Below, piece by piece: positions 1 to 8,628 of a stretch of 64,000 nucleotides of DNA. Made by a program: the position numbers and the translations under genes. The stretch's first letter is position 1; every line of letters begins with the position of its first letter. The DNA lies in NCBI RefSeq assembly GCF_001693385.1, contig NZ_CP016428.1, positions 3,658,001-3,722,000 on the forward strand, written 5' to 3'. Under the pieces are notes generated by a model. That model was not told where the DNA came from. It saw nothing but the letters and a program-made list of their open reading frames with translations, and did not search any database. The stretch is from Bradyrhizobium icense. GTDB taxonomy: Bacteria > Pseudomonadota > Alphaproteobacteria > Rhizobiales > Xanthobacteraceae.

Positions 1-873
1 TTGCTTGACGGCAAGGTTGCCATCATCACCGGCGCAGGCGGCGGGCTCGGTGAGGCCTACGCCAAATTGTTCGCGCGCGAGGGCGCGGCGGTCGTAGTCA
101 ACGACCTCGGCGGTCCCCGCGACGGTTCCGGCGCCGATGTGTCGATGGCTCAGAAGGTGGTCAACGCCATCAAGGAAGAGGGCGGCCGCGCAGTCGCCAA
201 TGGCGCCGACATCTCGACCATGGCGGGCGGACAATCGGTGTTCGACGACGCCATCAAGAATTTCGGCCGCGCCGATATCCTGGTCAACAACGCGGGCATC
301 CTGCTCGACGAGACGTTCGCCAAGGCCAAGGAGGCCAATTGGGACAAGGTGATCAGGGTGCATCTTAAAGGCACGTTCTGCTGCACCCAGCCGGTGTTCA
401 AATGGATGCGCGAGAACGGTGGCGGCGTCATCGTCAACACCTCCTCGACCTCGGGCCTGATCGGAAATTTTGGCCAGACCAACTATGGCGCCGCCAAGGG
501 CGGTATCTGGGGGCTGTCGAATGTGCTGGCGATCGAGGGCCGCAAGTACAATATCCGGATCTGGACGCTGGCCCCGGGCGCGCTGACCCGCATGACCGCA
601 GACCTGCCGCGCTATAAGGAGAACCCCGGCGCCGCGCTCGGCCCGGACGGCATCGCGCCCGCCGTGCTATACATGGTCAGCGATTTGTCGGGCGACCAGA
701 CCGGCAAGGTGCTCGGCGTCTCCGGCCCGCGCGGGGTGCGCGAAATGCGGATGATGGAAATGGAAGGCTGGAAGCCGCCGTTCACGGGGTGGAAGGCCGA
801 GGACATCGTGACCCATGCCAAGGAGATCTTCTTCTCCGAAGAGCAGATCAAGATGGGCGCGCGCCGGTTCTAG
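1..873 (+). CDS. SDR family oxidoreductase, probably missing a few N-terminal residues
   Basis: Short-chain dehydrogenase/reductase with a classical Rossmann fold. The cofactor motif TGAGGGLG lies at residues 10-17, NNAG at 96-99, and the catalytic Ser near 148, Tyr162 and Lys166 are present. The closest family by feel is the (3R)-hydroxyacyl-CoA dehydrogenase domain type, but the substrate cannot be read from sequence. The reading frame is open from the first base (TTG), and family members usually carry two or three more residues before LLDGKV, so the true start probably lies upstream of the window. The GNAT gene follows 27 bp downstream on the same strand. Confidence 0.9.
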   Translation: MLDGKVAIITGAGGGLGEAYAKLFAREGAAVVVNDLGGPRDGSGADVSMAQKVVNAIKEEGGRAVANGADISTMAGGQSVFDDAIKNFGRADILVNNAGILLDETFAKAKEANWDKVIRVHLKGTFCCTQPVFKWMRENGGGVIVNTSSTSGLIGNFGQTNYGAAKGGIWGLSNVLAIEGRKYNIRIWTLAPGALTRMTADLPRYKENPGAALGPDGIAPAVLYMVSDLSGDQTGKVLGVSGPRGVREMRMMEMEGWKPPFTGWKAEDIVTHAKEIFFSEEQIKMGARRF

Positions 874-900
874 TTCTTCCCGGTAGAGGAGAGGTGCGCC

Positions 901-1353
901 ATGCTCGCGTTGCGCCCTGCACGTCCGGAAGAAGGGCCTGCTCTCACTGAGCTGTGCCTGCGCTCCAAAGCCGTGTGGGGATATGACGACACGTTCATGC
1001 AAGCCTGCGGCAAGGAGCTCACGCTGACACCGGCGACCATTCTGGCGTCCCACGTGCAGGTGGCCGAGCTGGACGGCCGTCTCGCGGGCGTCGCGGAGGT
1101 GAAATCCAGTGGCGACACGGCCCAGCTTGAGAAACTGTTTGTCGAACCGGGCTTGCTGCGCACCGGTGCGGGCCGAAAGCTGCTCGATTGGGCCAAAGCC
1201 ACCGCCCGGGCGGCCGGCGCTACTGCGCTGGTCATCGAGGCTGATCCTGACGCGGCCGACTTTTACCGCCGCATGGGGGCCGTCGACGACGGCCTTGTTC
1301 CATCGGGCTCCATCCCGGGCAGGCTCATTCCGAGGCTCAATCTGCCGCTTTGA
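901..1353 (+). CDS. GNAT family N-acetyltransferase
   Basis: A 150-residue protein with the GNAT layout: an N-terminal beta strand and helices, a central strand ending in EKLFVEP, an acetyl-CoA pyrophosphate loop around RTGAGRKL (about residues 82-89), and a C-terminal DFYRRMGA segment typical of motif B. It should transfer an acetyl group from acetyl-CoA to an unknown amine. The ATG is preceded by GAGGAGAGG, a good ribosome site. It sits 27 bp after the SDR gene and may be co-transcribed with it. Confidence 0.85.
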   Translation: MLALRPARPEEGPALTELCLRSKAVWGYDDTFMQACGKELTLTPATILASHVQVAELDGRLAGVAEVKSSGDTAQLEKLFVEPGLLRTGAGRKLLDWAKATARAAGATALVIEADPDAADFYRRMGAVDDGLVPSGSIPGRLIPRLNLPL

Positions 1354-1424
1354 GGCACAGGTTAGTTGGTGATATCCATGCCGCAGATGCTCCATTCCGT
1401 TAGCCCCTGCCAAAGAAGGTAATC

Positions 1425-2378
1425 ATGAAACTCACCGCCCAGGCTGCAGGCACCTTTGCGATTGCGCCGACACCGTTCCACGATGACGGCCGGATCGACG
1501 AGAAATCCATCGATCGCCTGACCGACTTCTACGCCGAAGTCGGCTGCGACGGCGTCACCGTGCTCGGTATCTTGGGCGAGGCGCCAAAGCTCGATGCCGC
1601 CGAGGCAGAGCAGGTGGCGATCCGCTTCGTCAAGCGTGCCAAGAACATGCAGATCATTGTCGGCGTCTCCGCGCCGGGCTTCGCCTCGATGTGCTCGCTG
1701 GCGAAAGCGTCGATGGATGCCGGCGCCGCCGGCGTGATGATCGCGCCGCCGCCGCACCTTCGCACCGACGACCAGATCACGGGCTATTTCAAGCAGGCGC
1801 AGGAAGCGATCGGCGACGAGATTCCCTGGGTGCTGCAGGATTATCCGCTGACGCTCAACGTCATCTTCACGCCTGCCGTGATCCGCAAGATCGTGATGGA
1901 TAGTCCGTCCTGCGTCATGCTCAAGCATGAGGACTGGCCGGGCCTGGAGAAGATCTCCACGCTCCGTAACTTCCAGAAGGACGGCTCGCTGCGGCCGCTC
2001 TCGATCCTGGTCGGCAACGGCGGACTGTTCCTCGATTTCGAAATGGAGCGCGGCGCCGACGGCGCCATGACCGGCTACGCATTCCCGGAACTTTTGATCG
2101 ACGTCGTCAAACTGTCGAAGGCCGGCAAGCGCGATGCCGCGCACGATTTGTTCGACGCGCATCTGCCGTTGATCCGTTACGAGCAGCAGCCAGGCGCGGG
2201 CCTGTCGGTGCGTAAATACGTGCTGCAGAAACGTGGCATCATCTCCTCCAGCGCGCAGCGCAAGCCGGGTGCGACGATTACGGCGACCGCAAAGGCGGAA
2301 GTCGACTATCTGTTGTCGCGGGTGGCGCGCGTCGACCGCCGTGCCAACCTGCAACCGCAGTCCAGCGCAGCGGGTTAG
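1425..2378 (+). CDS. Dihydrodipicolinate synthase/N-acetylneuraminate lyase family protein
   Basis: A 317-residue class I aldolase of the DapA/NanA family, which makes or breaks a carbon-carbon bond next to a keto acid through a Schiff base. The candidate Schiff-base lysine is Lys167 in VMLKHED, and Tyr140 in LQDYP is the usual proton-relay tyrosine. The pyruvate-binding loop GILGEAPKL is near residue 48. The protein is longer than housekeeping DapA (about 290) and stands outside any lysine operon, so a catabolic role on a sugar acid or hydroxy-keto acid is more likely. AAGAAGG before the ATG supports the start. The Nudix gene follows 4 bp after the stop. Confidence 0.85.
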   Translation: MKLTAQAAGTFAIAPTPFHDDGRIDEKSIDRLTDFYAEVGCDGVTVLGILGEAPKLDAAEAEQVAIRFVKRAKNMQIIVGVSAPGFASMCSLAKASMDAGAAGVMIAPPPHLRTDDQITGYFKQAQEAIGDEIPWVLQDYPLTLNVIFTPAVIRKIVMDSPSCVMLKHEDWPGLEKISTLRNFQKDGSLRPLSILVGNGGLFLDFEMERGADGAMTGYAFPELLIDVVKLSKAGKRDAAHDLFDAHLPLIRYEQQPGAGLSVRKYVLQKRGIISSSAQRKPGATITATAKAEVDYLLSRVARVDRRANLQPQSSAAG

Positions 2379-2382
2379 TCCA

Positions 2383-3183
2383 ATGGCCGAAGCCGTCGCC
2401 CCGCGTCCTGCATCCACCATCCTGCTGCTGCGCGACAGCGCGGAGCGAGCGGAGATCGAGGTCTTCATGATGGTTCGCCATTATGAGATCGACTTCAATT
2501 CCGGCGCGCTGGTGTTTCCCGGCGGTAGTGTCGACAAGGGCGACAAGGAGATCATCGCTAGACCCGAACTCTATTCGGGCGGCGAGGGGCTCGATGAAGC
2601 CACGCTGAGTTTCCGTATCGCGGCGATCCGCGAAACGTTTGAGGAGAGCGGCATCCTGCTGGCGCGGGCCAAGGGGGCGACGGCGCTGGTCGATGCCAAG
2701 CGTGCCAGCAAGATCGAGGCGGCGCATCGCGCCGACCTCTGCGACAGCAAGATCAGCTTCCTCCAGGTGCTGACGGACAACGGCATGGTGCTGGCGCTCG
2801 ACGAGCTCGTTCCTTACGCGCACTGGATCACGCCGGAGGGCATGCCCAAGCGGTTCGACACCTGGTTTTTCCTCGCCGCTGCCCCGCCTGAACAGGTCGG
2901 CGCCCATGACGGCAGGGAATCCACCGACTCGATCTGGGTGTCGCCGCGTGAAGCGCTTGAAGGCGGCGAGAGCGGGCGCTTCAAGCTGCCGTTCCCGACC
3001 ACCCGCAACCTGATCAAGCTCGGCAAGCAGGCAACCGTAAAGGCTGCGTTGGATGACAGCCGCGGAAAATCCGTCGTCACGGTGACGCCTGTCATGACGA
3101 GGAACAATGGCGGCCGGCAGCTCCGTATCCCCCTCGAAGCCGGTTATGACGGCGACGTGTTCGAGGTCGGCTCCGTCGGCTGA
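2383..3183 (+). CDS. NUDIX hydrolase
   Basis: A 266-residue NUDIX protein that should cleave a nucleoside diphosphate linked to another group. The Nudix box is split by an insertion: FPGGSV is at residues 45-50 and the metal-binding half RETFEESG at 83-90. This arrangement is seen in the larger NUDT19-like Nudix proteins rather than in MutT. The ATG at 2383 is 4 bp after the aldolase stop, so the pair is probably translated from one message; the frame is also open further upstream but overlaps the aldolase. The substrate is not predictable. Confidence 0.85.
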   Translation: MAEAVAPRPASTILLLRDSAERAEIEVFMMVRHYEIDFNSGALVFPGGSVDKGDKEIIARPELYSGGEGLDEATLSFRIAAIRETFEESGILLARAKGATALVDAKRASKIEAAHRADLCDSKISFLQVLTDNGMVLALDELVPYAHWITPEGMPKRFDTWFFLAAAPPEQVGAHDGRESTDSIWVSPREALEGGESGRFKLPFPTTRNLIKLGKQATVKAALDDSRGKSVVTVTPVMTRNNGGRQLRIPLEAGYDGDVFEVGSVG

Positions 3184-3377
3184 CGCGTCCCAAATCGCCT
3201 CGGTGTCCGCGGGCGGTCTTGCCGGCCGTCCCCATCGGGAAAGGTTAACGGCCAATCTGCCTTGGCTGGTGCCGCCTCTTTGGTGTCCTGATGGCGAATC
3301 CGGCCGATTCCGGCATGTTCCCCACGGCCCGAAATCCATCGTATATTGCGCCCGATTGGAGCCCGGCCCCGACCCAC

Positions 3378-6056
3378 ATGACCGCTGAAACGCCGCCGAA
3401 TTCGCCGCCGCGATCGTTCTCGCTTTCGATCGGCCAACTGACATTCGGCAGTTTCATGCTGGTGCTGGCGGTGATCATCATCACCTCGACGGCCAGCGTC
3501 ATCGCCATCCGCCACATCGATGCGACCTTTGCCGAGCTGCAGCGGCTGCAGAGCGTCGGCGATCTGGCCGAGGACATCGACCGCCGCATGAACGAATTGC
3601 GGCTGGCGGCGCGGGATTTCGTCACCGATCGCGGCAACCAATCGCTCCAGGTTGGCGAAGCCGCCAACGCGCTCGGCGAGATACTGAAGAAGACGCGGCT
3701 GGAGCTAGCGCCAGAGCAGCAGGACATGATCGACGGCGTCACCGAGCGCCTGGCAACCTACCGCACCGGCATCGAACGAATTTCCGCGCTGATCAACCGC
3801 CGTGCCGAGATGATTGTCGCGTTGCCGCCCTTGCGCGAGAAATTCGATACGGCGATCGCCGAGGCATCCGATCCCCATCTTGCGACGGCCCTGGCTCAGA
3901 CCCAGAGCCGCATCGCTTCGGCGTTGCTGGCGCATAACCCTTCGGCGGCCGAACAGGCTGCGGAAACGATGCGCTCGATGACGATTACGGACCCAAAGCT
4001 GCGCGCGCTCGTCGACGACTATGCGTTGGCGATCGTCAACATATCGATCCGGGAACGGCAGATATCCGACATAGACAGGGAGGTGCTCGGTGCGGAGGGC
4101 CGCCTGATCCAGCGCGTCACCGAATTGTTGCGCGACGTCAGCGAGCGGCGGGGGCGCGTCCTCTCACGCGATTTTGCGCGGACCCTGACGGAAGCGAAGT
4201 GGCAGAGCATCGTCCTCGGCACGGCCGGTGTCCTGATCGGGCTGTTCGCCTCGTTGCTGGTGGTTCGGCGCACCGTGCGTCCGCTTGCCGCGATCGCAGC
4301 CTCGATCCGCGCGGTGGCCGGCGGCGAGAAGAGCGCCTCGATCCCGGCGACCGACGTGGACAACGAGATCGGCGACATCGCCCGTGCCGCCGAAGTATTC
4401 CGGCAGACGCTGGTCGATGCCGACACCGCACGCGAGGCGGCGGTGCGTGCGCTCGCCGAACAGCGGCTTGCGGAGGAAAGTTACCGCAAGCTGTTCGAGT
4501 CCTCGGTCGACGGAATCTACGTCACGACGCCCGGCGGCGCGCTGCTCAATGCTAACCCGGCGCTGGCGCGGATGATGGGCTATGCCACGCCGCAGGATCT
4601 GATCAATGGCATCGGCGACATCGCAGATACCGTTTACGTTCAACCCGAAGCGCGGGCGGAGTACGCGCGGCTGATGCAGCGCGACGGCATGATCCGCGAA
4701 TATGAGTACCAGGTTCGCACCTGCACTGGGGCGGTGCTCTGGCTCTCCGACAGCGCCAGCGCGGTGCGCAACGAAGCGGGGGAGATCGTCCGCTACGAGG
4801 GAACGGTGCGCGACATCACCGACCAGAAGCGCGCCGAGGATGCGATCGCCGAAGGCCGCCGCCTGCTGCAGATGGTGATCGACACCGTACCTGCGGTCAT
4901 TAACGTCAAGGACAAGCAGCTCCGTTACGTTCTGATGAACCGCTACATGGCCGGCATTTTCGGGGTCGAGCCCGGGGATGCGATTGGCCGCACCACGGCC
5001 GAACTGATGTCACGTTACGGCGCGGAAAAGACAGACGAGCCCGACAAGCGGGTGCTGGCGGCCGGCAAGGAACTCGGGTTTTACGAGGAAGAATACAAGG
5101 ACGCGTCCGGCCATATGCGGCAATGGCTGGTCAACAAGCTGCCGATCCTGGATGCGGTCGGCGAGATCGAGAACATCGTGACCGTCGCGCTCGACATCGG
5201 CGAGCGCAAGCGCGTCGAATCCGAGATGCGCAAGGCCAAGGATGCGGCGGAGGGAGCGCTACGGAACCTGCGTGAGACGCAGAATTCGCTGATCGAGGCG
5301 GAAAAACTCGCCGCGCTGGGGCGGCTGGTGGCCGGCGTCGCCCACGAGGTCAATAATCCCGTCGGCATCAGCCTGACGGTGGCATCCGCGCTGGAGCGCA
5401 AGACGTCGAACTTTGCAGCCGAGGTCGCCCGCGGCGAGCTGCGCCGCTCCAGTCTCAACGATTTTCTCGACACCAGCCGCACGGCGTCGTCGCAACTGGT
5501 GGCCAATCTCAATCGCGCTGCCGAGCTGATCCAATCGTTCAAGCAGGTCGCCGCCGACCGCAACTATTCGGATCAGCGCACCTTCGATCTCGGCGATCTC
5601 ACCGAGCAGGTGGTGATGTCCTTGCGGCCGGGCCTGCGCAAGCACAATCTGACGCTCAATGTGGAGTGCCAGCCCAACCTGATGATGAACAGCTATCCCG
5701 GGCCGTACGGACAGGTGCTCACCAACCTGTTCCTCAATTCGGTGGCGCATGCCTTCCCGGACGGCAAGCCCGGCACGGTCGATATCCAGGTGCGGGAGTC
5801 CGGCAAGGACAATGTCGAGATCATCTTTTCAGATAACGGCATCGGCATGAGCCTCGATGTCCGCCGCCGCGCCTTCGATCCGTTCTTCACCACGCGCCGC
5901 GATCAGGGCGGCACCGGGCTCGGCCTGCACATCGTCTACAGCATCGTGACGACCCGCCTCGGTGGCCGGCTCGACCTCGATTCCGAGCCAGGCGGTGGCA
6001 CGCGCATCCAGATGATCCTGCCGCGCGTTGCACCGCTGGAGCTGGCAGCGGAGTAG
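3378..6056 (+). CDS. PAS-domain sensor histidine kinase, membrane-bound
   Basis: An 892-residue kinase. A transmembrane helix at about 22-46 and a second at about 275-297 enclose a helical periplasmic sensor region. A HAMP linker follows, then two PAS domains (from about 368 and 494), a coiled coil, a HisKA dimerisation domain with phospho-acceptor His656 in VAHEVNNP, and an HATPase domain with GTGLGLH. There is no receiver domain and no adjacent response regulator, so its partner is elsewhere. An earlier in-frame ATG at 3291 would add 29 low-complexity residues; I prefer 3378, which places the first helix near the N-terminus. Confidence 0.9.
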   Translation: MTAETPPNSPPRSFSLSIGQLTFGSFMLVLAVIIITSTASVIAIRHIDATFAELQRLQSVGDLAEDIDRRMNELRLAARDFVTDRGNQSLQVGEAANALGEILKKTRLELAPEQQDMIDGVTERLATYRTGIERISALINRRAEMIVALPPLREKFDTAIAEASDPHLATALAQTQSRIASALLAHNPSAAEQAAETMRSMTITDPKLRALVDDYALAIVNISIRERQISDIDREVLGAEGRLIQRVTELLRDVSERRGRVLSRDFARTLTEAKWQSIVLGTAGVLIGLFASLLVVRRTVRPLAAIAASIRAVAGGEKSASIPATDVDNEIGDIARAAEVFRQTLVDADTAREAAVRALAEQRLAEESYRKLFESSVDGIYVTTPGGALLNANPALARMMGYATPQDLINGIGDIADTVYVQPEARAEYARLMQRDGMIREYEYQVRTCTGAVLWLSDSASAVRNEAGEIVRYEGTVRDITDQKRAEDAIAEGRRLLQMVIDTVPAVINVKDKQLRYVLMNRYMAGIFGVEPGDAIGRTTAELMSRYGAEKTDEPDKRVLAAGKELGFYEEEYKDASGHMRQWLVNKLPILDAVGEIENIVTVALDIGERKRVESEMRKAKDAAEGALRNLRETQNSLIEAEKLAALGRLVAGVAHEVNNPVGISLTVASALERKTSNFAAEVARGELRRSSLNDFLDTSRTASSQLVANLNRAAELIQSFKQVAADRNYSDQRTFDLGDLTEQVVMSLRPGLRKHNLTLNVECQPNLMMNSYPGPYGQVLTNLFLNSVAHAFPDGKPGTVDIQVRESGKDNVEIIFSDNGIGMSLDVRRRAFDPFFTTRRDQGGTGLGLHIVYSIVTTRLGGRLDLDSEPGGGTRIQMILPRVAPLELAAE

Positions 6057-6073
6057 GCGTACGCCGGGAGCCG

Positions 6074-6424
6074 CTAGTTGATGTCCGCCAGCTTGTGCAA
6101 TGTGGCGCCGAAGATCTGGCTCGCCTTGCCGACGAGCGCGGTTCCATTCATGCTGCCGCGGGTGTCGGTGAAGGTTCCGGATACGCCGATGCCGACAGGG
6201 CTGGGGCCGCCGAACAGTGGATTGTCATTATCGCGCGGGGTGGTGTGACGCTGCACCAGGACCTCGCCCTTGAAGGTGTCGCCCTTCACGGTGTAGCTGC
6301 CGGTATAAAACAGATAGGCGTCGCCGCCGAGAATCTGGCCGTCCCGGAACAGGATAACGCCGCTGCCCTTGCCGATGCGCCCATCCAGCAAGGTGACGTG
6401 GATCGAATACAATCCGTTCTTCAT
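6074..6424 (-). CDS. GrlR-like regulatory-fold protein
   Basis: A 116-residue protein resembling the GrlR family. That family is named for the negative regulator of the enteropathogenic E. coli LEE type III system, but single-domain members are widespread. The features used are MKNGLYSIHV at the N-terminus, the strand pattern GSGVILFRDGQILGGD (about residues 19-34), and YTGSYTVKGDTFKGEV. The start at 6424 matches the usual MxxGLY opening, although the frame is open 10 codons further. No type III secretion genes or GrlA partner are nearby. It ends 17 bp from the convergent kinase gene. Confidence 0.6.
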   Translation of the reverse strand: MKNGLYSIHVTLLDGRIGKGSGVILFRDGQILGGDAYLFYTGSYTVKGDTFKGEVLVQRHTTPRDNDNPLFGGPSPVGIGVSGTFTDTRGSMNGTALVGKASQIFGATLHKLADIN

Positions 6425-6660
6425 GGCGTCCCAGGTGCCGGCCGCAGCGCCCACCGAAGCCGGTCAAGGAGTTATGCCAAAGCGCGACCGGCACCGTCAA
6501 CGCGTCAGGTTGCCCGCCTGTTCCCAATCTTAAACGTACCACCCCCGACGTGACGCGGGGTTGACTTGCGGGCCACCGAATCGAGTTGGCCCGCGAAATG
6601 CATAGTTCGCCCTGGCACCGGCCGGCGGGTGCTGGAGCAAGAGAACAGGTGACCAACTGG

Positions 6661-7101
6661 ATGAATACAGGCGGCCACGTGCCGCACCCACACGCACAGA
6701 AGAGTAGCAATCGTGAAGCCACGCGCCGCCATCGTGCGGACCGCTGGAAAGGGCCGCTGATCATCGGCCCCGTATTGCTGATGTTGCCGCTGGCCGCAGT
6801 TCCCGGCGAGGCCCGCGACCCCGACGGGCGTTATGCCAACTCACCGCTGAAGCAGTGGTTCGACAGTCTAAGGAGCGGAAAGGGACCGTGCTGTTCCGAC
6901 GCGGACGGCAGCGCCGTCAGCGACGTGGATTGGGAATCGAAAGGCGGGCGCTACCGCGTTCGCATTGACGGCGAGTGGTACGAGGTGCCTGAAGACGCCG
7001 TCATCACCGAGCCGAACCGGGCAGGGCGAACCATGGTCTGGCCGATCCGCGGCTATCAGGGATTGAGCATTCGCTGCTTCATGCCGGGATCGATGACGTA
7101 A
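6661..7101 (+). CDS. Hypothetical exported protein
   Basis: Function unknown, 146 residues. A basic N-terminus is followed by a hydrophobic segment (GPLIIGPVLLMLPLAAVPG, about residues 31-49) that looks like an uncleaved or unusually placed signal sequence. The mature part is acidic and contains PCCSDADG and a beta-rich region with DGEWYEVPEDAV, ending in GLSIRCFMPGSMT. I recall similar exported proteins in Bradyrhizobium but no named domain. The start at 6661 has AGGTGA eight bases upstream; an alternative ATG lies at 6586 in the same frame. Confidence 0.6.
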   Translation: MNTGGHVPHPHAQKSSNREATRRHRADRWKGPLIIGPVLLMLPLAAVPGEARDPDGRYANSPLKQWFDSLRSGKGPCCSDADGSAVSDVDWESKGGRYRVRIDGEWYEVPEDAVITEPNRAGRTMVWPIRGYQGLSIRCFMPGSMT

Positions 7102-7133
7102 CGCACGAGCCCTGGCCGACCCACGACCGTCCT

Positions 7134-7177
7134 GTCATCGGGCTCGCCGAAGGCGAGAGCCGGCGGCAGGCGATGAC
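7134..7177. repeat. Short fold-back intergenic repeat
   Basis: GTCATCG at 7134-7140 and CGATGAC at 7171-7177 form outer arms. Between them GGCTCGCC-GAA-GGCGAGAGCC makes a second hairpin. It lies between the exported protein gene and the convergent VOC gene and may help end transcription. It belongs to the same general class as the other fold-back repeats in this window. Confidence 0.5.
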
Positions 7178-7206
7178 AATTTCAGAAAGATATCCTCAGT
7201 GGCGCG

Positions 7207-7590
7207 TCATGCGTACTTCTTGTCGCGCTCGAGCAGTTCGATCGAGATGCCCTGCGGCCCGCGGATGAAGCAGATGCGAACGCCAGGCCGTATGGTGGTC
7301 GGTTCCTTCGTAAACTCGACGCCCTTGGCCTTGATCTCTGCGGCGACCGCGTCGATGTCTTTCACCGTCAGTCCGAAATGATCGAGCCCCTGATAGGGCG
7401 TCGCTGGCGGCGCATTGACCCCGTCGCCGGCGCTGACGGGTGCGATGAACACATTGGCGCCGCCGAGTTTGACGTCGATCCGTCCCGGGGCACGAACGAT
7501 CTCGCCGCCCAGAATGTCTTCCAGCCAGGCTGCAGTCGCTTCGGGATCGGGGCTGCGCAAATGCACATGGTCCCAGGTAACGGTCGGCAT
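7207..7590 (-). CDS. VOC (glyoxalase/bleomycin resistance) family protein
   Basis: A 127-residue single VOC module with two beta-alpha-beta-beta-beta units. His8 and His10 in WDHVHLR open the first unit, LDHFGLTVKDID the second, and GISIELLERD supplies the C-terminal metal-ligand Glu. VOC proteins bind a divalent metal and act as lyases, isomerases, dioxygenases or drug-binding proteins; the substrate is not readable here. The start at 7590 is chosen because MPTVTWDHVHLR is the normal opening of the fold; the frame stays open for 34 more codons without a recognisable domain. Confidence 0.8.
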   Translation of the reverse strand: MPTVTWDHVHLRSPDPEATAAWLEDILGGEIVRAPGRIDVKLGGANVFIAPVSAGDGVNAPPATPYQGLDHFGLTVKDIDAVAAEIKAKGVEFTKEPTTIRPGVRICFIRGPQGISIELLERDKKYA

Positions 7591-7674
7591 CTCGATCGGT
7601 CTCCCTATTATTGTTGTTGCGGCGCTGAAGGCCGGTCGCGGCGCGGCGGCCAATCGCCGCCGGCCATCCACAAT

Positions 7675-7710
7675 CCCTGCAAGCCTTGCCACCCCTGCAA
7701 GCCTTGCACT
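7675..7710. repeat. Two tandem 18-bp units
   Basis: CCCTGCAAGCCTTGCCAC at 7675-7692 is followed directly by CCCTGCAAGCCTTGCACT at 7693-7710, differing only in the last three bases. It lies in the gap between the VOC gene and the next forward gene and is not inside a supported coding region. Function unknown. Confidence 0.6.
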
Positions 7711-7804
7711 GCCGCCGCAATATTGTCGAGGTGGTATGAAACCAATCCTGTCATGGATGATTGTTGAGGGGCGGCGGGATCCGTACAGCGGCGGTCGTGA
7801 CAGA

Positions 7805-7837
7805 AGCCGTGCGGGAAAACGCCCGTATGGCTTTTTT
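7805..7837 (+). terminator. Rho-independent terminator with no obvious upstream gene
   Basis: Arms at 7805-7815 and 7822-7832 form an 11-pair stem (two G-T pairs) with a 6-nt loop, followed by six T residues (7832-7837). The poly-T tract is on the + strand, so it would stop forward transcription. The nearest upstream forward gene ends at 7101 and a reverse gene lies between, so this may terminate a small RNA or a leader of the gene at 7885. Confidence 0.65.
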
Positions 7838-7884
7838 CATGCGCGGCACGGCAATCGCCGACGCTGCGGGGTGAGGACGCGGCT

Positions 7885-8487
7885 ATGAGAATCGCCGGCT
7901 GGTCGTTCGGAAAGTCCGAAGCGCGGCTTGCCGTGCTGCCGGCCATCGCCATCGCCGGATGCACCATATGGTTGATGCTACCGCAAGCGAGCGACGCCGA
8001 AAGCCGTTCAGCGGCGACGCCGTCTGAAGTCACCGGTGTCACGCAAAACAGATCCAGCACGAATGATACGGCCGCGACGCAGGCGACCCTGTCGAACCCG
8101 GCGCCGGCAGCAGCTTCTACCGATCCCAACCAGGCGGTTGGCGCCGCCGTGCCTCTCGACATCGCGCCGCCAGAAACGGTTGACCCTGCCAAGTCGCCGC
8201 TCGACGGCCTGAAAATCGTCGCGCAGTCATGGCGAAGGGGCGGGCTCGGCTCGAAAGCGCTGGTGACCTTCACGCTTCGCAATACCAATGACTACGCGGT
8301 GAAGGACATCGAGATCGCCTGCAGCTTCATCCGCCGGGATGGCAGCCATCTGACCGACCGCCGGCGGATCATTCGCGATACCGTGAAGATGAAGAGCCGG
8401 AAGCGATACGCCGGCATGCTGGTCGGGTTCGTCAACGTCAACGCAAGCAAGGCGAAATGTTCACTGGTGGCGGCCAGCCGCATTTAA
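7885..8487 (+). CDS. Hypothetical exported protein
   Basis: Unknown function, 200 residues. The N-terminal hydrophobic segment (LAVLPAIAIAGCTIWLML, about residues 15-32) could be a signal anchor. A linker rich in Ala, Thr, Ser and Pro (about 35-105) is followed by a C-terminal beta-rich region starting VTFTLRNTNDYAVKDIEI with two cysteines. This C-terminal region resembles a small immunoglobulin-like periplasmic domain, but I assign no function. It lies 48 bp after an intrinsic terminator. Confidence 0.65.
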   Translation: MRIAGWSFGKSEARLAVLPAIAIAGCTIWLMLPQASDAESRSAATPSEVTGVTQNRSSTNDTAATQATLSNPAPAAASTDPNQAVGAAVPLDIAPPETVDPAKSPLDGLKIVAQSWRRGGLGSKALVTFTLRNTNDYAVKDIEIACSFIRRDGSHLTDRRRIIRDTVKMKSRKRYAGMLVGFVNVNASKAKCSLVAASRI

Positions 8488-8628
8488 CCCTGTGCGGCCG
8501 AGCTGGCGTTCCGTCTCCGGAAAATGTGACTGGCGCCTTTGAACCTTGCCGGATGGGTAGGAACTAATCGCTATATCGCCCGTTGGGCGACTGAACCGCG
8601 CGCTACTCGCGCGGGGGGAGCGAGTCCG

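Noticed and set aside
667..1413. Long reverse ORF of 248 codons
   Set aside because: It is the antisense shadow of the SDR and GNAT genes, which have clear domains on the + strand; high GC produces such frames.
1362..2468. Reverse ORF of 368 codons
   Set aside because: It runs opposite to the DapA-like gene and encodes an arginine- and histidine-rich sequence with no domain, typical of shadow frames.
7608..8288. Reverse ORF of 226 codons
   Set aside because: It crosses the intrinsic terminator and lies opposite a forward gene with an N-terminal hydrophobic segment; its own sequence shows no domain.
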